Shown in pieces: positions 7,165 through 16,461 of a DNA stretch of 64,000 nt. The stretch lies in NCBI RefSeq assembly GCF_037963835.1, contig NZ_CP150145.1, positions 2,170,001-2,234,000 on the forward strand, given 5' to 3'. Numbering within the stretch: position 1 is the first letter of the stretch; each line of letters begins with the position of its first letter. Source of the DNA: Paenibacillus sp. FSL H8-0332. Lineage in GTDB: Bacteria; Bacillota; Bacilli; Paenibacillales; Paenibacillaceae. The notes beneath the pieces are model-generated. The model saw only the letters and a program-made list of their open reading frames with translations, was not told the origin of the DNA and made no database searches. Both the position numbers and the translations under genes were made by a program.

Positions 7165-8292
7165 CCGTGGAGGCAGCGGTCCCAGGTATTGATAGTATTG
7201 GCATTCGATCCGGCCGTTATAGAGCTTGCGGCGCTTGTCCGACTTGCGTCCGTAGTATTGCTCGAACTCCTTGTACGGGCTGATGGCGAAGAAGGACCAG
7301 GTGGGCAGATAGAGCATCATCTCGCCGAACTGGCGGGTCAGCTTCTCCACTTCCTTGTCATTGCTGATGCGCTCGCCGTAAGGCGGGTTGGTAATGATGC
7401 AGCCATATTCGCCTTCCGGCCGGGCCTTCGCAGCCGCCATATGCTTGAATGTGATCTCACCGGAGAGTCCGGCGCTCTTCGCCGCCGCTTCGGCGATCTC
7501 AATCGCGGCCGGATCAATATCCGTTCCGGTCAGCTGCAGCGGGTAATCGTCACGCACCGCATCGAAAGCTTCTTCGCGGGCTTCTTCCCACAGGCGCCGG
7601 GGAATCTCCGGCCAGTGCTCGGACGGAAAGGAGCGGCGCAGGCCCGGCGCGATATTCCAGGCGATCATCGCGGCTTCGATCAGAATCGTGCCTGATCCGC
7701 AGCATGGATCATAGAGCGGACGATGGCCGTTCCAGCGGCTGAGCTGGATCAGAGCCGCAGCCATAGTCTCTTTCAGCGGCGCTTCCGTAGCCTGTCGGCG
7801 GTAGCCGCGTTTGTGCAGGGCCGGGCCGGTGGTGTCCAGGGTGATCAGCGCGATATCATTCAGCAGGATCACTTCTACCACATACCGGGGTCCGTTTTCC
7901 GGGAACCATTCGGTGTGGTACGACAGCTTCAGCTTCTCGACAATGGCCTTCTTAACAATCCCTTGGCAGGCAGGTACACTGGTCAGCTGAGATTTATGCG
8001 AACGGCCCTCTACCGGGAATTCGCCGTTCTCGGGAATCCAGTCCTCCCAATTAATCGCCTTCACTCCTTCGAACAGCTCATCGAAGGTTTTGGCCGGGAA
8101 CTGGCCCATCTTAACCAGTACACGGTCCGAGGTACGCAGCCACAGATTGCAGCGGCAGATGTCGATGTAATCCCCGCTGAACAGGACCCGTCCGTTCTCG
8201 ATCGTGGTCTCATAACCCAGCTCGTTTAATTCGCGTGCTACTACAGCCTCCAGCCCCATAGGGGCGGTGGCGATCAATTGTAATTTGCCCAA
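7159..8292 (-). CDS. THUMP-domain class I SAM RNA methyltransferase (RlmL/YpsC type)
   Basis: A 377-residue protein. Residues of about 1-65 form the N-terminal ferredoxin-like domain (LQLIATAPMGLEAVVARELNELGY) and 65-165 the RNA-binding THUMP domain. The rest is a Rossmann methyltransferase with the SAM motif LYDPCCGSGTILIEAA and the catalytic NPPYGER motif, typical of N2-guanosine or N6-adenosine methylation. Family members modify 23S rRNA; B. subtilis YpsC is the nearest type I know. It is monocistronic on the minus strand, with a 42-bp tandem repeat at its 3' end. I judge the family safe and the exact target base unproven. Confidence 0.92.
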   Translation of the reverse strand: MGKLQLIATAPMGLEAVVARELNELGYETTIENGRVLFSGDYIDICRCNLWLRTSDRVLVKMGQFPAKTFDELFEGVKAINWEDWIPENGEFPVEGRSHKSQLTSVPACQGIVKKAIVEKLKLSYHTEWFPENGPRYVVEVILLNDIALITLDTTGPALHKRGYRRQATEAPLKETMAAALIQLSRWNGHRPLYDPCCGSGTILIEAAMIAWNIAPGLRRSFPSEHWPEIPRRLWEEAREEAFDAVRDDYPLQLTGTDIDPAAIEIAEAAAKSAGLSGEITFKHMAAAKARPEGEYGCIITNPPYGERISNDKEVEKLTRQFGEMMLYLPTWSFFAISPYKEFEQYYGRKSDKRRKLYNGRIECQYYQYLGPLPPRK

Positions 8293-8462
8293 GTGCGCTC
8301 AACTCCGTTTAACTTGTGGATAAATACGTATAGCCAGTACAATAAGAGTAACTGGTTTATCATCTGAACCTGTAGAACGTTCAGCTTACAGTATAGGGTA
8401 AGGAAGAGTTCTGCACAATGCCTGTCCGCAGGTACACACACCCATTCAAGAGGAGAATACAT

Positions 8463-9092
8463 ATGCAGAATCAGGAAGAATACAGTGAACAGCTATATAC
8501 AGAAGATGAATTATTGCTCCAAGTCAAAGCAGCCATCGCTGCGGGCGGCATGCCGGAGGTGTCGATTGCCCCGGGCTACGGCAGATTGCTGACGATGCTG
8601 GTGACCCTCTCCCGCTCCGCAAACCTGCTGGAGATCGGGGCGCTTGGCGGCTACAGCGGAATCTGTCTGTGCCGGGGATTGGCGCAGGAAGGCCGTCTGA
8701 CGTCTCTGGAGCTTAAGGCCGACTATGCTGAGCTGGCACAGAGCCATCTAGAGCAGGCGGGCTTCGGTGACCGGGTAGAATACCGGATCGGCCCCGCGCT
8801 GGATAGCCTGAAGCTGCTCGAAGCACAGGGACACAGGTATGATTTCTTCTTCATCGATGCCGATAAGGAGAATTATCCGAATTATCTGGAATATGCAATC
8901 CGGCTTGCTACGCCGGGGGCGATTATTGCCGGGGACAATATTTTTCTGCGCGGCCGCACGCTCAATACGGAGAAGAACGGACCGGCCGTCCAGGCCATGC
9001 GCCGCTTCAATGAGATGATTGCGGGCGATCCCCGCCTGACCAGCACGCTGCTGCCTGCCTATGATGGCCTGGCGCTGGCAATGGTGAAATAG
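8463..9092 (+). CDS. SAM-dependent O-methyltransferase (caffeoyl-CoA/catechol type)
   Basis: A 209-residue protein. The ATG at 8463 is preceded by AAGAGGAG; an upstream in-frame ATG at 8418 lacks one. Motif I is LLEIGALGGYSGICL, followed by the acidic SLELKADYAELAQ, the metal-binding Asp in FFIDADKENYPNYLEYA and the later GAIIAGDNIFLRG. These are features of the divalent-metal-dependent O-methyltransferase_3 family (also TrmR/YrrM-like tRNA methyltransferases). Either a small phenol or wobble uridine of tRNA could be the substrate; the sequence does not decide. It stands alone, convergent with the MFS gene. Confidence 0.88.
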   Translation: MQNQEEYSEQLYTEDELLLQVKAAIAAGGMPEVSIAPGYGRLLTMLVTLSRSANLLEIGALGGYSGICLCRGLAQEGRLTSLELKADYAELAQSHLEQAGFGDRVEYRIGPALDSLKLLEAQGHRYDFFFIDADKENYPNYLEYAIRLATPGAIIAGDNIFLRGRTLNTEKNGPAVQAMRRFNEMIAGDPRLTSTLLPAYDGLALAMVK

Positions 9093-9111
9093 CTTATGCC
9101 ACACCAGCCTC

Positions 9112-10332
9112 TTAACGGAATAGCCGGGGTTCAGTCTTCTTGTACAGCTTGATCCGCACCCAGACCGTATTGATCAGCAGGAAGGCGCCGGAGACAATGA
9201 ACAGGCCTTCAATGCCGATATAACCGGACAGGAATCCGCCGATCACCGCACCGAGCATATTGCCGAGCGCAAGCGTGCTGCTGTTGAAGCCAAACGCCCG
9301 GCTCTCCTTGCCGTCAGGCGTATAGGAGCGGATCAGGGCGTTGACGCTCGGCAGCAGCCCACCCATGAAGACGCCCATCAGGAAGCGGACGAGAATCAGC
9401 TGCCAGACGCTGGTCACGAACGCCTGCGGAATCAGGAACAGAGCAGCGCCGATCAGCGCAAAGGTCAGTATCCGGTGCGCCCCCACCTTGTCGCTGAGCT
9501 TGCCGAGCAGCGGTGAAGCGAGCATGTTCGAGATACCGGTGACGGCACTGACCATGCCTGCCCAGAAAGCGATATTCACAGCGGAGCCGTGCAGCTTCTC
9601 AACATAGAGCGGCAGCAGCGTCATCGGGCTGATCATGGCGAATTGCAGCAGGAAGGTCACGCCGAACAGGGCGGGAAGCTGCGGCACCTTCGCCAGCTCC
9701 TTGAAGCCTTGAAGCACGGAAACCTGAGGGACCTGCGCGGCTTCCACCCGGTCGAATTTCTCTTTGACCAGGAATAAGGCCAGCAGTGACGCAACGAATA
9801 GCAGCGCGCCGACCACATAAAAGATCGGACGGAACCCGATCCAGTCCGCCAGCAAGCCGCCCATCAGCGGCCCGAGAATCGTTCCGGCCACCGCGCCGGA
9901 CTGCATCAGGCCCATCGCGAAGCCCATCCGCGGTTTCGGCGTTGTTCCCGAGACGAGCGCGATAGACGCGGGGTTGAAGCCGGAGATGGTTCCGTTCAGC
10001 AGCCGGAGCAGCAGCAGCTGCATCGGGGACTGGGCGAAGCCCATCAGGACGATAACAATCGCCATGCCGAAGCTGGAGCGCAGGAGCATGATTTTGCGTC
10101 CGTATTTGTCGGCAAGCTTGCCCCATAGCGGCTGGAAGATGAACGAGGTCAAGAAGTTGGCGGCAAAAATAAGCCCGGCCCACATGCCGATCGCATGGTC
10201 GCCGGTCACTCCCAAATCTTTGGCGAGATAAAGCGACAGAAACGGGGTAATCATAGTCATACCTGCATTTACCAGAAACTGGCCGAACCAAAGCACCATG
10301 AGGTTGACTTTCCAGGTCTCCCAATTCTTCAA
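9112..10332 (-). CDS. MFS multidrug-type exporter
   Basis: A 406-residue major facilitator with about 12 membrane helices. I prefer the TTG at 10332, which has AAGGAAGTG about 8 bp upstream; a TTG at 10353 has no ribosome binding site. The motif-A loop GKLADKYGRKIMLL between helices 2 and 3 and the repeat GKLSDKVGAHR in the second half mark an antiporter of the DHA1 drug-efflux class (PmrA/TetA-like). The motif-C-like stretch GAVAGTILGPLMGGLLAD supports export. The substrate is unknown. A promoter and a small palindrome precede it. Confidence 0.88.
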   Translation of the reverse strand: MKNWETWKVNLMVLWFGQFLVNAGMTMITPFLSLYLAKDLGVTGDHAIGMWAGLIFAANFLTSFIFQPLWGKLADKYGRKIMLLRSSFGMAIVIVLMGFAQSPMQLLLLRLLNGTISGFNPASIALVSGTTPKPRMGFAMGLMQSGAVAGTILGPLMGGLLADWIGFRPIFYVVGALLFVASLLALFLVKEKFDRVEAAQVPQVSVLQGFKELAKVPQLPALFGVTFLLQFAMISPMTLLPLYVEKLHGSAVNIAFWAGMVSAVTGISNMLASPLLGKLSDKVGAHRILTFALIGAALFLIPQAFVTSVWQLILVRFLMGVFMGGLLPSVNALIRSYTPDGKESRAFGFNSSTLALGNMLGAVIGGFLSGYIGIEGLFIVSGAFLLINTVWVRIKLYKKTEPRLFR

Positions 10333-10360
10333 AGTGCTTTCACTTCCTTTCAAGGGATTT

Positions 10361-10425
10361 CAATGTTACATTGTTCACGAAAAATTGACATTATATCAGT
10401 ATATCATAGTTTTTCAGCCGGACAA
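10361..10425 (-). promoter_or_regulatory. Promoter and operator-like palindrome of the MFS exporter
   Basis: On the minus strand TTGTCC (10425-10420) and TATACT (10403-10398) are separated by 16 bp. Downstream, CAATGTTACATTG (10361-10373) is a 6-bp-arm palindrome positioned like an operator between the promoter and the gene. Confidence 0.5.
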
Positions 10426-10561
10426 TGCAACACATGTCATAGTAATGTCATGGGATTGTCATTCCCTTTCGGGTGAGGCGGTTGTTAGCCGCTTACAAAA
10501 GGGGCATAATAATGATATGTGTTTTTCACAGTAATCTATCAAATCTAATGGAGATCTTATC

Positions 10562-11623
10562 ATGACCTACAACGACACTTTTATCCGCGCCTGCAGACAG
10601 CAGAACACGGAGTACACCCCCGTATGGTACATGCGGCAGGCTGGCCGGTATGATCCCGACTACCGTACAATTAAGGAGAAATATTCGCTGCTGGAGATCT
10701 GCAAGCAACCGGAGCTTGCGGCTGAGGTGACCCTGATGCCTGTGCGCAAGCTGGGCGTGGACGCAGCCATTCTGTATTCTGACATCATGAATCCGGTGGC
10801 CTCCCTCGGTGTGGATTTTGACATTGTAAAGAACATCGGGCCGGTTATCGATAATCCGCTCCGCTCCGCAAGTGATGTGGAACGGCTGAAGCCAATTGAT
10901 GTGGAGGGCGATCTGGGCCATATTCTGGAGACCATCGCCATACTGGACAAGGAGCTGGACGTTCCGCTGATCACCTTTGCCGGGGCTCCGTTCACCATCG
11001 CCAGTTATCTGATCGAAGGCAGACCGTCCAAGACCTATCACCGCACCAAGGAGCTGATGTTCAGCCAGCCTCAGGTGTGGGAGAAGCTGATGGAGAAGCT
11101 GGGCGATATGGTTATCACCTATCTGCGCGCTCATGTGGCAAGCGGCGGGAAGGCGTTCCAGCTGTTCGACAGCTGGGTCGGGGCGCTGGCTCCGCGTGAT
11201 TTCGAGCAGTATGTGCTGCCGACGATCACCCGGATTTTTGCCGAGTTGTCCGATCTGGAGGTTCCCAAGATCTACTTCCCCGGTGTCAGCTCAGGGGAGC
11301 TGCTCCCCAGCTTGACCAAGCTGCAGGCCGATGTGATCGGACTGGACTGGCGGGTAAGCATCACCGAAGGACGGCGCAGACTAGGCGGAGGCTATGCGGT
11401 TCAGGGCAATCTTGATCCATACCTGCTGACCGCGCCGATGGATATGCTCAAAGCCCGGGCCAAGGAACTGATCGATGAAGGCATCACGCGGCCGGGGTAT
11501 ATTTTTAACCTGGGACATGGATTATTCCCTGAAGCTTCACTGGACACACTCAAGGAATTGACGGATTATGTGCATGAGTATTCAGCAGCGGCAATGAAAC
11601 AGGCGGCACCGCCGCTGGCATAG
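10562..11623 (+). CDS. hemE: Uroporphyrinogen decarboxylase
   Basis: A 353-residue enzyme that decarboxylates the four acetate side chains of uroporphyrinogen III to give coproporphyrinogen III in the cytosol. The family signature WYMRQAGRYDPDYR lies at residues 22-35, with the invariant Arg and Asp contacts. The second signature, DVIGLDWRVSI, appears near residue 260, and HGLFPEASLDTL near the C-terminus. The length matches bacterial HemE. The ATG has GGAG about 12 bp upstream. It heads a haem operon with hemH and hemY, 79-88 bp upstream of hemH depending on the hemH start. Confidence 0.97.
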   Translation: MTYNDTFIRACRQQNTEYTPVWYMRQAGRYDPDYRTIKEKYSLLEICKQPELAAEVTLMPVRKLGVDAAILYSDIMNPVASLGVDFDIVKNIGPVIDNPLRSASDVERLKPIDVEGDLGHILETIAILDKELDVPLITFAGAPFTIASYLIEGRPSKTYHRTKELMFSQPQVWEKLMEKLGDMVITYLRAHVASGGKAFQLFDSWVGALAPRDFEQYVLPTITRIFAELSDLEVPKIYFPGVSSGELLPSLTKLQADVIGLDWRVSITEGRRRLGGGYAVQGNLDPYLLTAPMDMLKARAKELIDEGITRPGYIFNLGHGLFPEASLDTLKELTDYVHEYSAAAMKQAAPPLA

Positions 11624-11647
11624 TTGAAGAAATAGCATCAAGATGGC

Positions 11648-11663
11648 AGCAGCCTTTGCTGCT
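11648..11663 (+). promoter_or_regulatory. Small hairpin in the hemE-hemH gap
   Basis: AGCAGC (11648-11653) and GCTGCT (11658-11663) flank a CTTT loop, followed by CTCTTTG. The T-run is too weak for a confident terminator; it could be a processing or partial attenuation site. Confidence 0.3.
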
Positions 11664-11711
11664 CTCTTTGCTGTATAGGACGTTAATTATTCGTAAAAGG
11701 GGATGGAAACC

Positions 11712-12656
11712 GTGGCCAACAAAATTGGAGTACTCGTGATGTCGTACGGCACGCCTGAGAGTCTTGAGGATGTAGAGGCTTATTATACGCATATCCGGCG
11801 GGGGAACGCTCCTTCTGCTGAGCAGCTCAAAGAGCTGAAGGGCCGCTATAAGGCGATTGTCGGCGGGGTTTTTCCGCTAAGAGAGAATACCGACCGTCAG
11901 GTGGAAGCCTTGCAGGCCAAGCTGAACAGCGGGCAGATCCAGTATGTCTGCTACCAGGGGCTCAAGCATGCCAGACCGTTCATCGAGGATGGTGTCGAGG
12001 CTATGGTCCGGGACGGAATTACCCAGGCGATAGGCATTGTGCTGGCCCCGCATTACTCTGTGATGAGTGTAGGAACCTATATCAAGCGCGCCAAGGAAAA
12101 AGCCGAAGCCTGCGGCATTCATATGGAGTTCGTAGAGAACTACCATATGCACCCCGAGCTGATCGATGTGCTTAGCCGGAGAGTGACTGCCAAGCTCGAT
12201 GAGTTCGAAGAGACAGGTGCAGTGCGGGAGGATGTCCGCGTGCTGTTCAGTGCACATAGTCTTCCTGAACGCATTCTGGCGATGGGCGATCCGTACCGTG
12301 ACCAGCTGCTGGAGACCTCTCAGGCGATTGCCGCTCAGGCAGGGGTTGAATCCTGGCAGTTCACTTGGCAAAGTGCAGGCCGGACGGCGGAGCCTTGGCT
12401 GGGACCGGATATTCTCGACACACTGCGTGAGCTGGCCGAGAGCCAGGTGAAATACGTGCTGTCAGCCCCGATCGGCTTCGTCTCCGACCATCTGGAGGTG
12501 CTGTACGATCTGGATATTGAAGCGCAGCAGCTTGCCTCTGAGCTGGATCTGCGTCTCTTGCGGATTGACTCGCTGAACAGTGATCCGGCTTATATGTCGG
12601 TGCTCAGCGATGTGGTGCGTACGAAGGCAAACCAGTTGAAGGTGAATCTGTCATGA
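11712..12656 (+). CDS. hemH: Ferrochelatase (coproporphyrin III type in Firmicutes)
   Basis: About 314 residues from the GTG at 11712, which gives the usual MANKIGVLVMSYGTP start and places AAAAGGGG at correct spacing; the ATG at 11703 would abut that site. The catalytic His is H182 in LFSAHSLPERI, and the conserved Glu is E262 in SDHLEVLYDLD, matching the residues known from B. subtilis HemH. In Firmicutes this enzyme inserts iron into coproporphyrin III (CpfC), so the pathway runs through coprohaem. Its stop overlaps the hemY start (ATGA), which implies translational coupling. Confidence 0.95.
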   Translation: MANKIGVLVMSYGTPESLEDVEAYYTHIRRGNAPSAEQLKELKGRYKAIVGGVFPLRENTDRQVEALQAKLNSGQIQYVCYQGLKHARPFIEDGVEAMVRDGITQAIGIVLAPHYSVMSVGTYIKRAKEKAEACGIHMEFVENYHMHPELIDVLSRRVTAKLDEFEETGAVREDVRVLFSAHSLPERILAMGDPYRDQLLETSQAIAAQAGVESWQFTWQSAGRTAEPWLGPDILDTLRELAESQVKYVLSAPIGFVSDHLEVLYDLDIEAQQLASELDLRLLRIDSLNSDPAYMSVLSDVVRTKANQLKVNLS

Positions 12657-14113
12657 CCGCATCTCCCCGCAAGGTAGTCATTATCGGTGGAGGCCTTAGC
12701 GGGCTCAGCGCCGCTTATTATATCCGCAAGTTCTACCGTGAGGCCGGAACACAGCCGGAGATTACCTTAATCGAGAAGGACAAGGTCCTTGGCGGCAAAA
12801 TCGAGACACTGCATCGTGACGGCTTCGTGATTGAGAAGGGCCCGGATTCCTTCCTGGCCCGTAAGACGGCGATGGTCGATCTGGCCAGGGAGCTGGAGCT
12901 GGACCATGAGCTGGTAAGCACGAATCCGAACGCCAAGAAGACCTACATCCTGCAGCGGGGCAAGCTTCATCCTATGCCTGCGGGTCTTGTGCTGGGCATT
13001 CCGACAGAGCTGAAGCCCTTCCTGAAGAGCGGACTGGTCTCCTTTGGCGGCAAAATGCGGGCGATGATGGATTTCGTAATCCCGCCCCGCCGTAGCTCCG
13101 AGGATGAGTCGCTTGGCGATCTGATTGAGCGCCGTCTTGGTACAGAGGTGCTGGAGAATATGACGGAGCCGCTCCTGGCAGGAATCTATGCAGGGGATAT
13201 GCGCAAGATCAGCCTTCAGGCGACCTTTCCGCAGTTCGGTGAGGTCGAGCGCCAGTACGGCAGCCTGATCCGTGGAATGACGACCGGCAGGAAGCCGGTG
13301 GAGACCCATACTGGAACGAAGAAAAGCGCCTTTCTCACCTTCCGGCAAGGATTGCAAAGTCTCGTGCATGCGCTCATCCATGAGCTGCAGGATGTCCGCC
13401 AGCTCACGGGGACTGGAGCAAAATCCATCCGGGTTCTGGGAGGTGCGGGTTCTTCCGGCACTCTCCGCTATGAAGTCGAGCTGGACAACGGTGAGCTGCT
13501 GCAAGCAGACGATATCTATGTTACGGTGCAGAACTTCGCAGCCGCAGAGCTGCTGCGTCCCCATGTGGATGTATCGGCGCTGGATGCAGTGAACTATGTA
13601 TCAGTTGCCAATGTGGTTCTGGCGTTCACCCGGCAAGATATCGTTACCGAGTATGACGGATCGGGCTTCCTTGTTCCGCGTAAGGAAGGGCGGAACATCA
13701 CAGCCTGCACCTGGACCTCTACGAAATGGCTGCATACCAGCCCTGACGATAAGGTGCTGCTGCGCTGTTACGTAGGACGTTCGGGGGACGAACAGAATGT
13801 AGAGCTGCCGGATGAAGCGCTGGCGGAGCTGGTGCGCAAGGACCTGAAGGAGATTATGGGGATCACCGCAGCACCGCTGTTCACAGAGATCACCCGGCTG
13901 AGGTCGTCCATGCCGCAGTATCCGGTCGGCCATCCTGGCCGCATTGCCGGCCTGCGCAGTGAGCTGGCTCAGCAGCTGCCCGGCGTCTATGCCTTTGGCG
14001 CAGGATATGACGGCATCGGGATGCCGGACTGCATCAAGCAGGCGAAGCTTACGGCTGAGACTGCCGCAGCCAGCCTCCAGAAGCTGCCGGAACCGGCGGG
14101 AGCTACAGTATAA
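12653..14113 (+). CDS. hemY: HemY-type coproporphyrinogen/protoporphyrinogen oxidase
   Basis: A 486-residue FAD enzyme. The N-terminal dinucleotide motif VVIIGGGLSGLSAAYY is followed by GGKIETLHRDGFVIEKGPDSF, characteristic of the HemY/amine-oxidase family. The C-terminal FAD motif is GVYAFGAGYDGIGMPDCI. In Firmicutes HemY (CgoX) oxidises coproporphyrinogen III to coproporphyrin III, the substrate of the neighbouring ferrochelatase. It overlaps hemH by 4 bp and is followed by a strong terminator. The final enzyme of this route, the coprohaem decarboxylase ChdC/HemQ, is not in the window. Confidence 0.96.
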   Translation: MTASPRKVVIIGGGLSGLSAAYYIRKFYREAGTQPEITLIEKDKVLGGKIETLHRDGFVIEKGPDSFLARKTAMVDLARELELDHELVSTNPNAKKTYILQRGKLHPMPAGLVLGIPTELKPFLKSGLVSFGGKMRAMMDFVIPPRRSSEDESLGDLIERRLGTEVLENMTEPLLAGIYAGDMRKISLQATFPQFGEVERQYGSLIRGMTTGRKPVETHTGTKKSAFLTFRQGLQSLVHALIHELQDVRQLTGTGAKSIRVLGGAGSSGTLRYEVELDNGELLQADDIYVTVQNFAAAELLRPHVDVSALDAVNYVSVANVVLAFTRQDIVTEYDGSGFLVPRKEGRNITACTWTSTKWLHTSPDDKVLLRCYVGRSGDEQNVELPDEALAELVRKDLKEIMGITAAPLFTEITRLRSSMPQYPVGHPGRIAGLRSELAQQLPGVYAFGAGYDGIGMPDCIKQAKLTAETAAASLQKLPEPAGATV

Positions 14114-14119
14114 AAGAAA

Positions 14120-14154
14120 CGGTGGAGCGGAGCAGTGGCGCTCCACCGTTTTTT
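14120..14154 (+). terminator. Terminator of the hem operon
   Basis: CGGTGGAGCG (14120-14129) and CGCTCCACCG (14139-14148) form a perfect 10-bp stem followed by TTTTTT. Confidence 0.93.
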
Positions 14155-14246
14155 ATAACTGGCACCGCCGCTCCCCGCTTGGAGCGCCAGCTGATAGATA
14201 TGCTATAATAGAAACACTTTAAGGGTAAAGGAGATTACTTGCACTC

Positions 14247-15659
14247 ATGTATCCGCCGAGATCAGGCAATAGACAAGGCAAGAGACAACATAGCAGGCGA
14301 CGGCGCAGAAGGGTATGGGCGTGGGTCAATGTGGCGTTGCTGCTGCTGATTACCGCTGCGCTCGCTTATTCATTCATGGACGGCAAGGACCCGCAGGGCT
14401 CTGCTGCTCCGCCAGCGGCGCTCGTTACTTCACCTTCACCGGAAGCTGCTGCAACGGCGGCAGTCCCTACAGAAGCCGTTCCTACAGAGGAAGCGCCTGG
14501 GACGGAGGCTACAGCCACTGCGGAGCCTGCTCCGGAGGGAACACCGGAGGCTTCTCCCGTGCCTACGGAGACGGCGGCAGCCGCTACGACCGCTACGGCA
14601 GCTCCTACCCCTTCACCAGCGAAACAGACGGAAGCTACGAATGCGCCGCAGGCCACAACGGGGAGCAGCAGCGGGCTGGTCGCAGGCTTGCCGGAGAATA
14701 CCTCCGGCGGGACGGTGAAGCTGAGCTTTGCCGGAGATATCATCTTCAGCGGAAAAGCAGGTGCGCTGCTGGAGCAGAAGGGCTACGATTATTCCTACAG
14801 CGCGCTGGATGGAATGTTCAAGAAGGATGACCTCACGGTAGTCAATCTGGAAACTCCGATTACTACACGCGGGGTTGGGGCCAAGAACAAGCAGTTTGTG
14901 TTCAAGGGCCCGCCGAAAGCACTGGATGCGCTCAAGGCCGCCGGTGTGGATGCCGTCAATCTGGCTAACAACCACACGCTGGATCAGGGGGAGGAAGGTC
15001 TGCTGGACACCCTGAAGCATCTGGGCGAGCGCGGAATCCCTCATGTGGGGGCAGGGAGGAATAGCCAGGAGGCTTATGCTGCGCAGTATTTTGAACGTAA
15101 TGGAATTAAGATTGCCCTGCTGGGCGTCACACGGGTGATGCCTGTGATTGAATGGAAGGCGGAAGCCGGCAAGCCTGGCCTTGCCTCGGTGTACGACAGT
15201 GCAGAAGCGCTCAAGGCAATTGCCGCAGCCAAGCAAAAGGCCGATGTTGTCGTTGTCGTCGTCCATTGGGGGCGGGAGCGGATGGAGCAGTATGACAAGA
15301 CCCAGCAGGCGCTCGGACATAGCTTCATTGATGCCGGAGCGGATCTGGTGATGGGCGGTCATCCGCATGTGCTGCAGGGAATTGAGCCGTACAAAGGCAA
15401 ATGGATTGCCTACAGCACAGGCAACTTTATTTTCACACGCGGCTCCATCCCGGCTACTTGGGAGACGGCGGTATTCCAGGCGGAATGCAGCAAGCAGGGG
15501 CAATGCGCTCTTAAGCTGAAGCCGATGGATGCTGAGCTGGCGCAGCCGGTGCCGATGAATGAAGCCGACGGGCAGCTTCTGCTGCACAGAATACAGTCAA
15601 TTTCTTCAGGTCTGATCAAGGTCCGCAATGACGGTACTGTGACCCAAGCGGTGAAATAG
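14247..15659 (+). CDS. CapA-family (PGA_cap) membrane-anchored metallophosphatase-like protein
   Basis: A 470-residue protein. A very basic N-terminus (RRRRRV) precedes one transmembrane anchor at about residues 26-45, then a roughly 100-residue Ala/Pro/Thr/Glu linker. The extracellular domain begins at about residue 153 with VKLSFAGDIIFSG and contains LTVVNLETPIT, VNLANNHTLDQGEEGLLDT and GGHPHVLQGIEPYKGKWIAYSTGNF. These are the metal-ligand motifs of the CapA/PgsA calcineurin-like family, tied to poly-gamma-glutamate or cell-wall polymer production. There are no pgsBC genes nearby, so capsule synthesis is not implied. AAAGGAGA lies upstream of the ATG. Confidence 0.9.
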   Translation: MYPPRSGNRQGKRQHSRRRRRRVWAWVNVALLLLITAALAYSFMDGKDPQGSAAPPAALVTSPSPEAAATAAVPTEAVPTEEAPGTEATATAEPAPEGTPEASPVPTETAAAATTATAAPTPSPAKQTEATNAPQATTGSSSGLVAGLPENTSGGTVKLSFAGDIIFSGKAGALLEQKGYDYSYSALDGMFKKDDLTVVNLETPITTRGVGAKNKQFVFKGPPKALDALKAAGVDAVNLANNHTLDQGEEGLLDTLKHLGERGIPHVGAGRNSQEAYAAQYFERNGIKIALLGVTRVMPVIEWKAEAGKPGLASVYDSAEALKAIAAAKQKADVVVVVVHWGRERMEQYDKTQQALGHSFIDAGADLVMGGHPHVLQGIEPYKGKWIAYSTGNFIFTRGSIPATWETAVFQAECSKQGQCALKLKPMDAELAQPVPMNEADGQLLLHRIQSISSGLIKVRNDGTVTQAVK

Positions 15660-15675
15660 CCGGAGGTGCGTATCA

Positions 15676-16410
15676 ATGATGAACAATATGTGTGTAGCAC
15701 ACCGTGGTTTTTCCGGTAAAGCTCCTGAGAACACATTGGCCGCCGTGCGGCTGGCACTTGCGCTGCCTTATGTACGCTGGATGGAGATCGATGTGCAGCT
15801 GACGAAGGACGGGGTTCCCGTGGTCATCCATGATTATTCCCTGGACCGTACGACCAACGGACACGGCAAGGTGAAAAATATGGAGTACGAGCCGCTGCGG
15901 CGGCTGGATGCGGGGAGCTGGAAAGGGCGTGCTTTTCGCGGAGAGCGGGTGCCTTCTCTGGAAGAGGTGCTCGCTCTGGCGTCAGGACGGCTGCGGTTAA
16001 ACATCGAACTGAAGACGGTGGGCGAGATGTACCCCGGTCTTGCGCAGGCGGTGATTGATCTGGTGAATGCCAGGGGAATGCGCGAGGAAGTGGTGCTGAC
16101 CTCGTTCGATGCCGGTGTATTGCGGCGGATCAAGGAGCTGGACGCGCGGTTCCATACAGGGCTTATCTATGACTCCAGATCCGGTGATCCGGCGGGTAAG
16201 CTTGATGAGCTGGGCTGCTCCTTCTTATCCATCAGCTACGACCGGCTTAGCCCGGTTTTGGCCAAATCCCTGATTGAACGCGGGGTGCAGGTGATGGCCT
16301 GGACCTTGAACAAGGGCAAGGAAATGCGCCGCCTGTCGGAGATACATTCCGATATTATGATCTGTACGAACCGTCCGGATATTTGGGGCGATATATTTTT
16401 GAAGGCTTGA
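15676..16410 (+). CDS. Glycerophosphodiester phosphodiesterase (GDPD)
   Basis: A 244-residue protein with GGAGGTG 8 bp upstream of the ATG. The family core is complete: the His in VAHRGFSGKAPENT, the metal-binding pair EIDVQLTKDGVPVVIHDYSLDRTT and LNIELK. It has the small-insertion form typical of cytoplasmic GDPDs with no signal peptide. It hydrolyses glycerophosphodiesters to glycerol-3-phosphate and an alcohol. It follows the CapA gene by 16 bp and may share its transcript. Confidence 0.93.
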   Translation: MMNNMCVAHRGFSGKAPENTLAAVRLALALPYVRWMEIDVQLTKDGVPVVIHDYSLDRTTNGHGKVKNMEYEPLRRLDAGSWKGRAFRGERVPSLEEVLALASGRLRLNIELKTVGEMYPGLAQAVIDLVNARGMREEVVLTSFDAGVLRRIKELDARFHTGLIYDSRSGDPAGKLDELGCSFLSISYDRLSPVLAKSLIERGVQVMAWTLNKGKEMRRLSEIHSDIMICTNRPDIWGDIFLKA

Positions 16411-16461
16411 TCAGGCTGCTGTAAGCACACCAATTCATAGAGGAAGAGAGCTGAAGGAACA

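Noticed and set aside
14613..15587. Minus-strand frame opposite the CapA-like gene
   Set aside because: Shadow of a gene with CapA metal-ligand motifs; no start signals.
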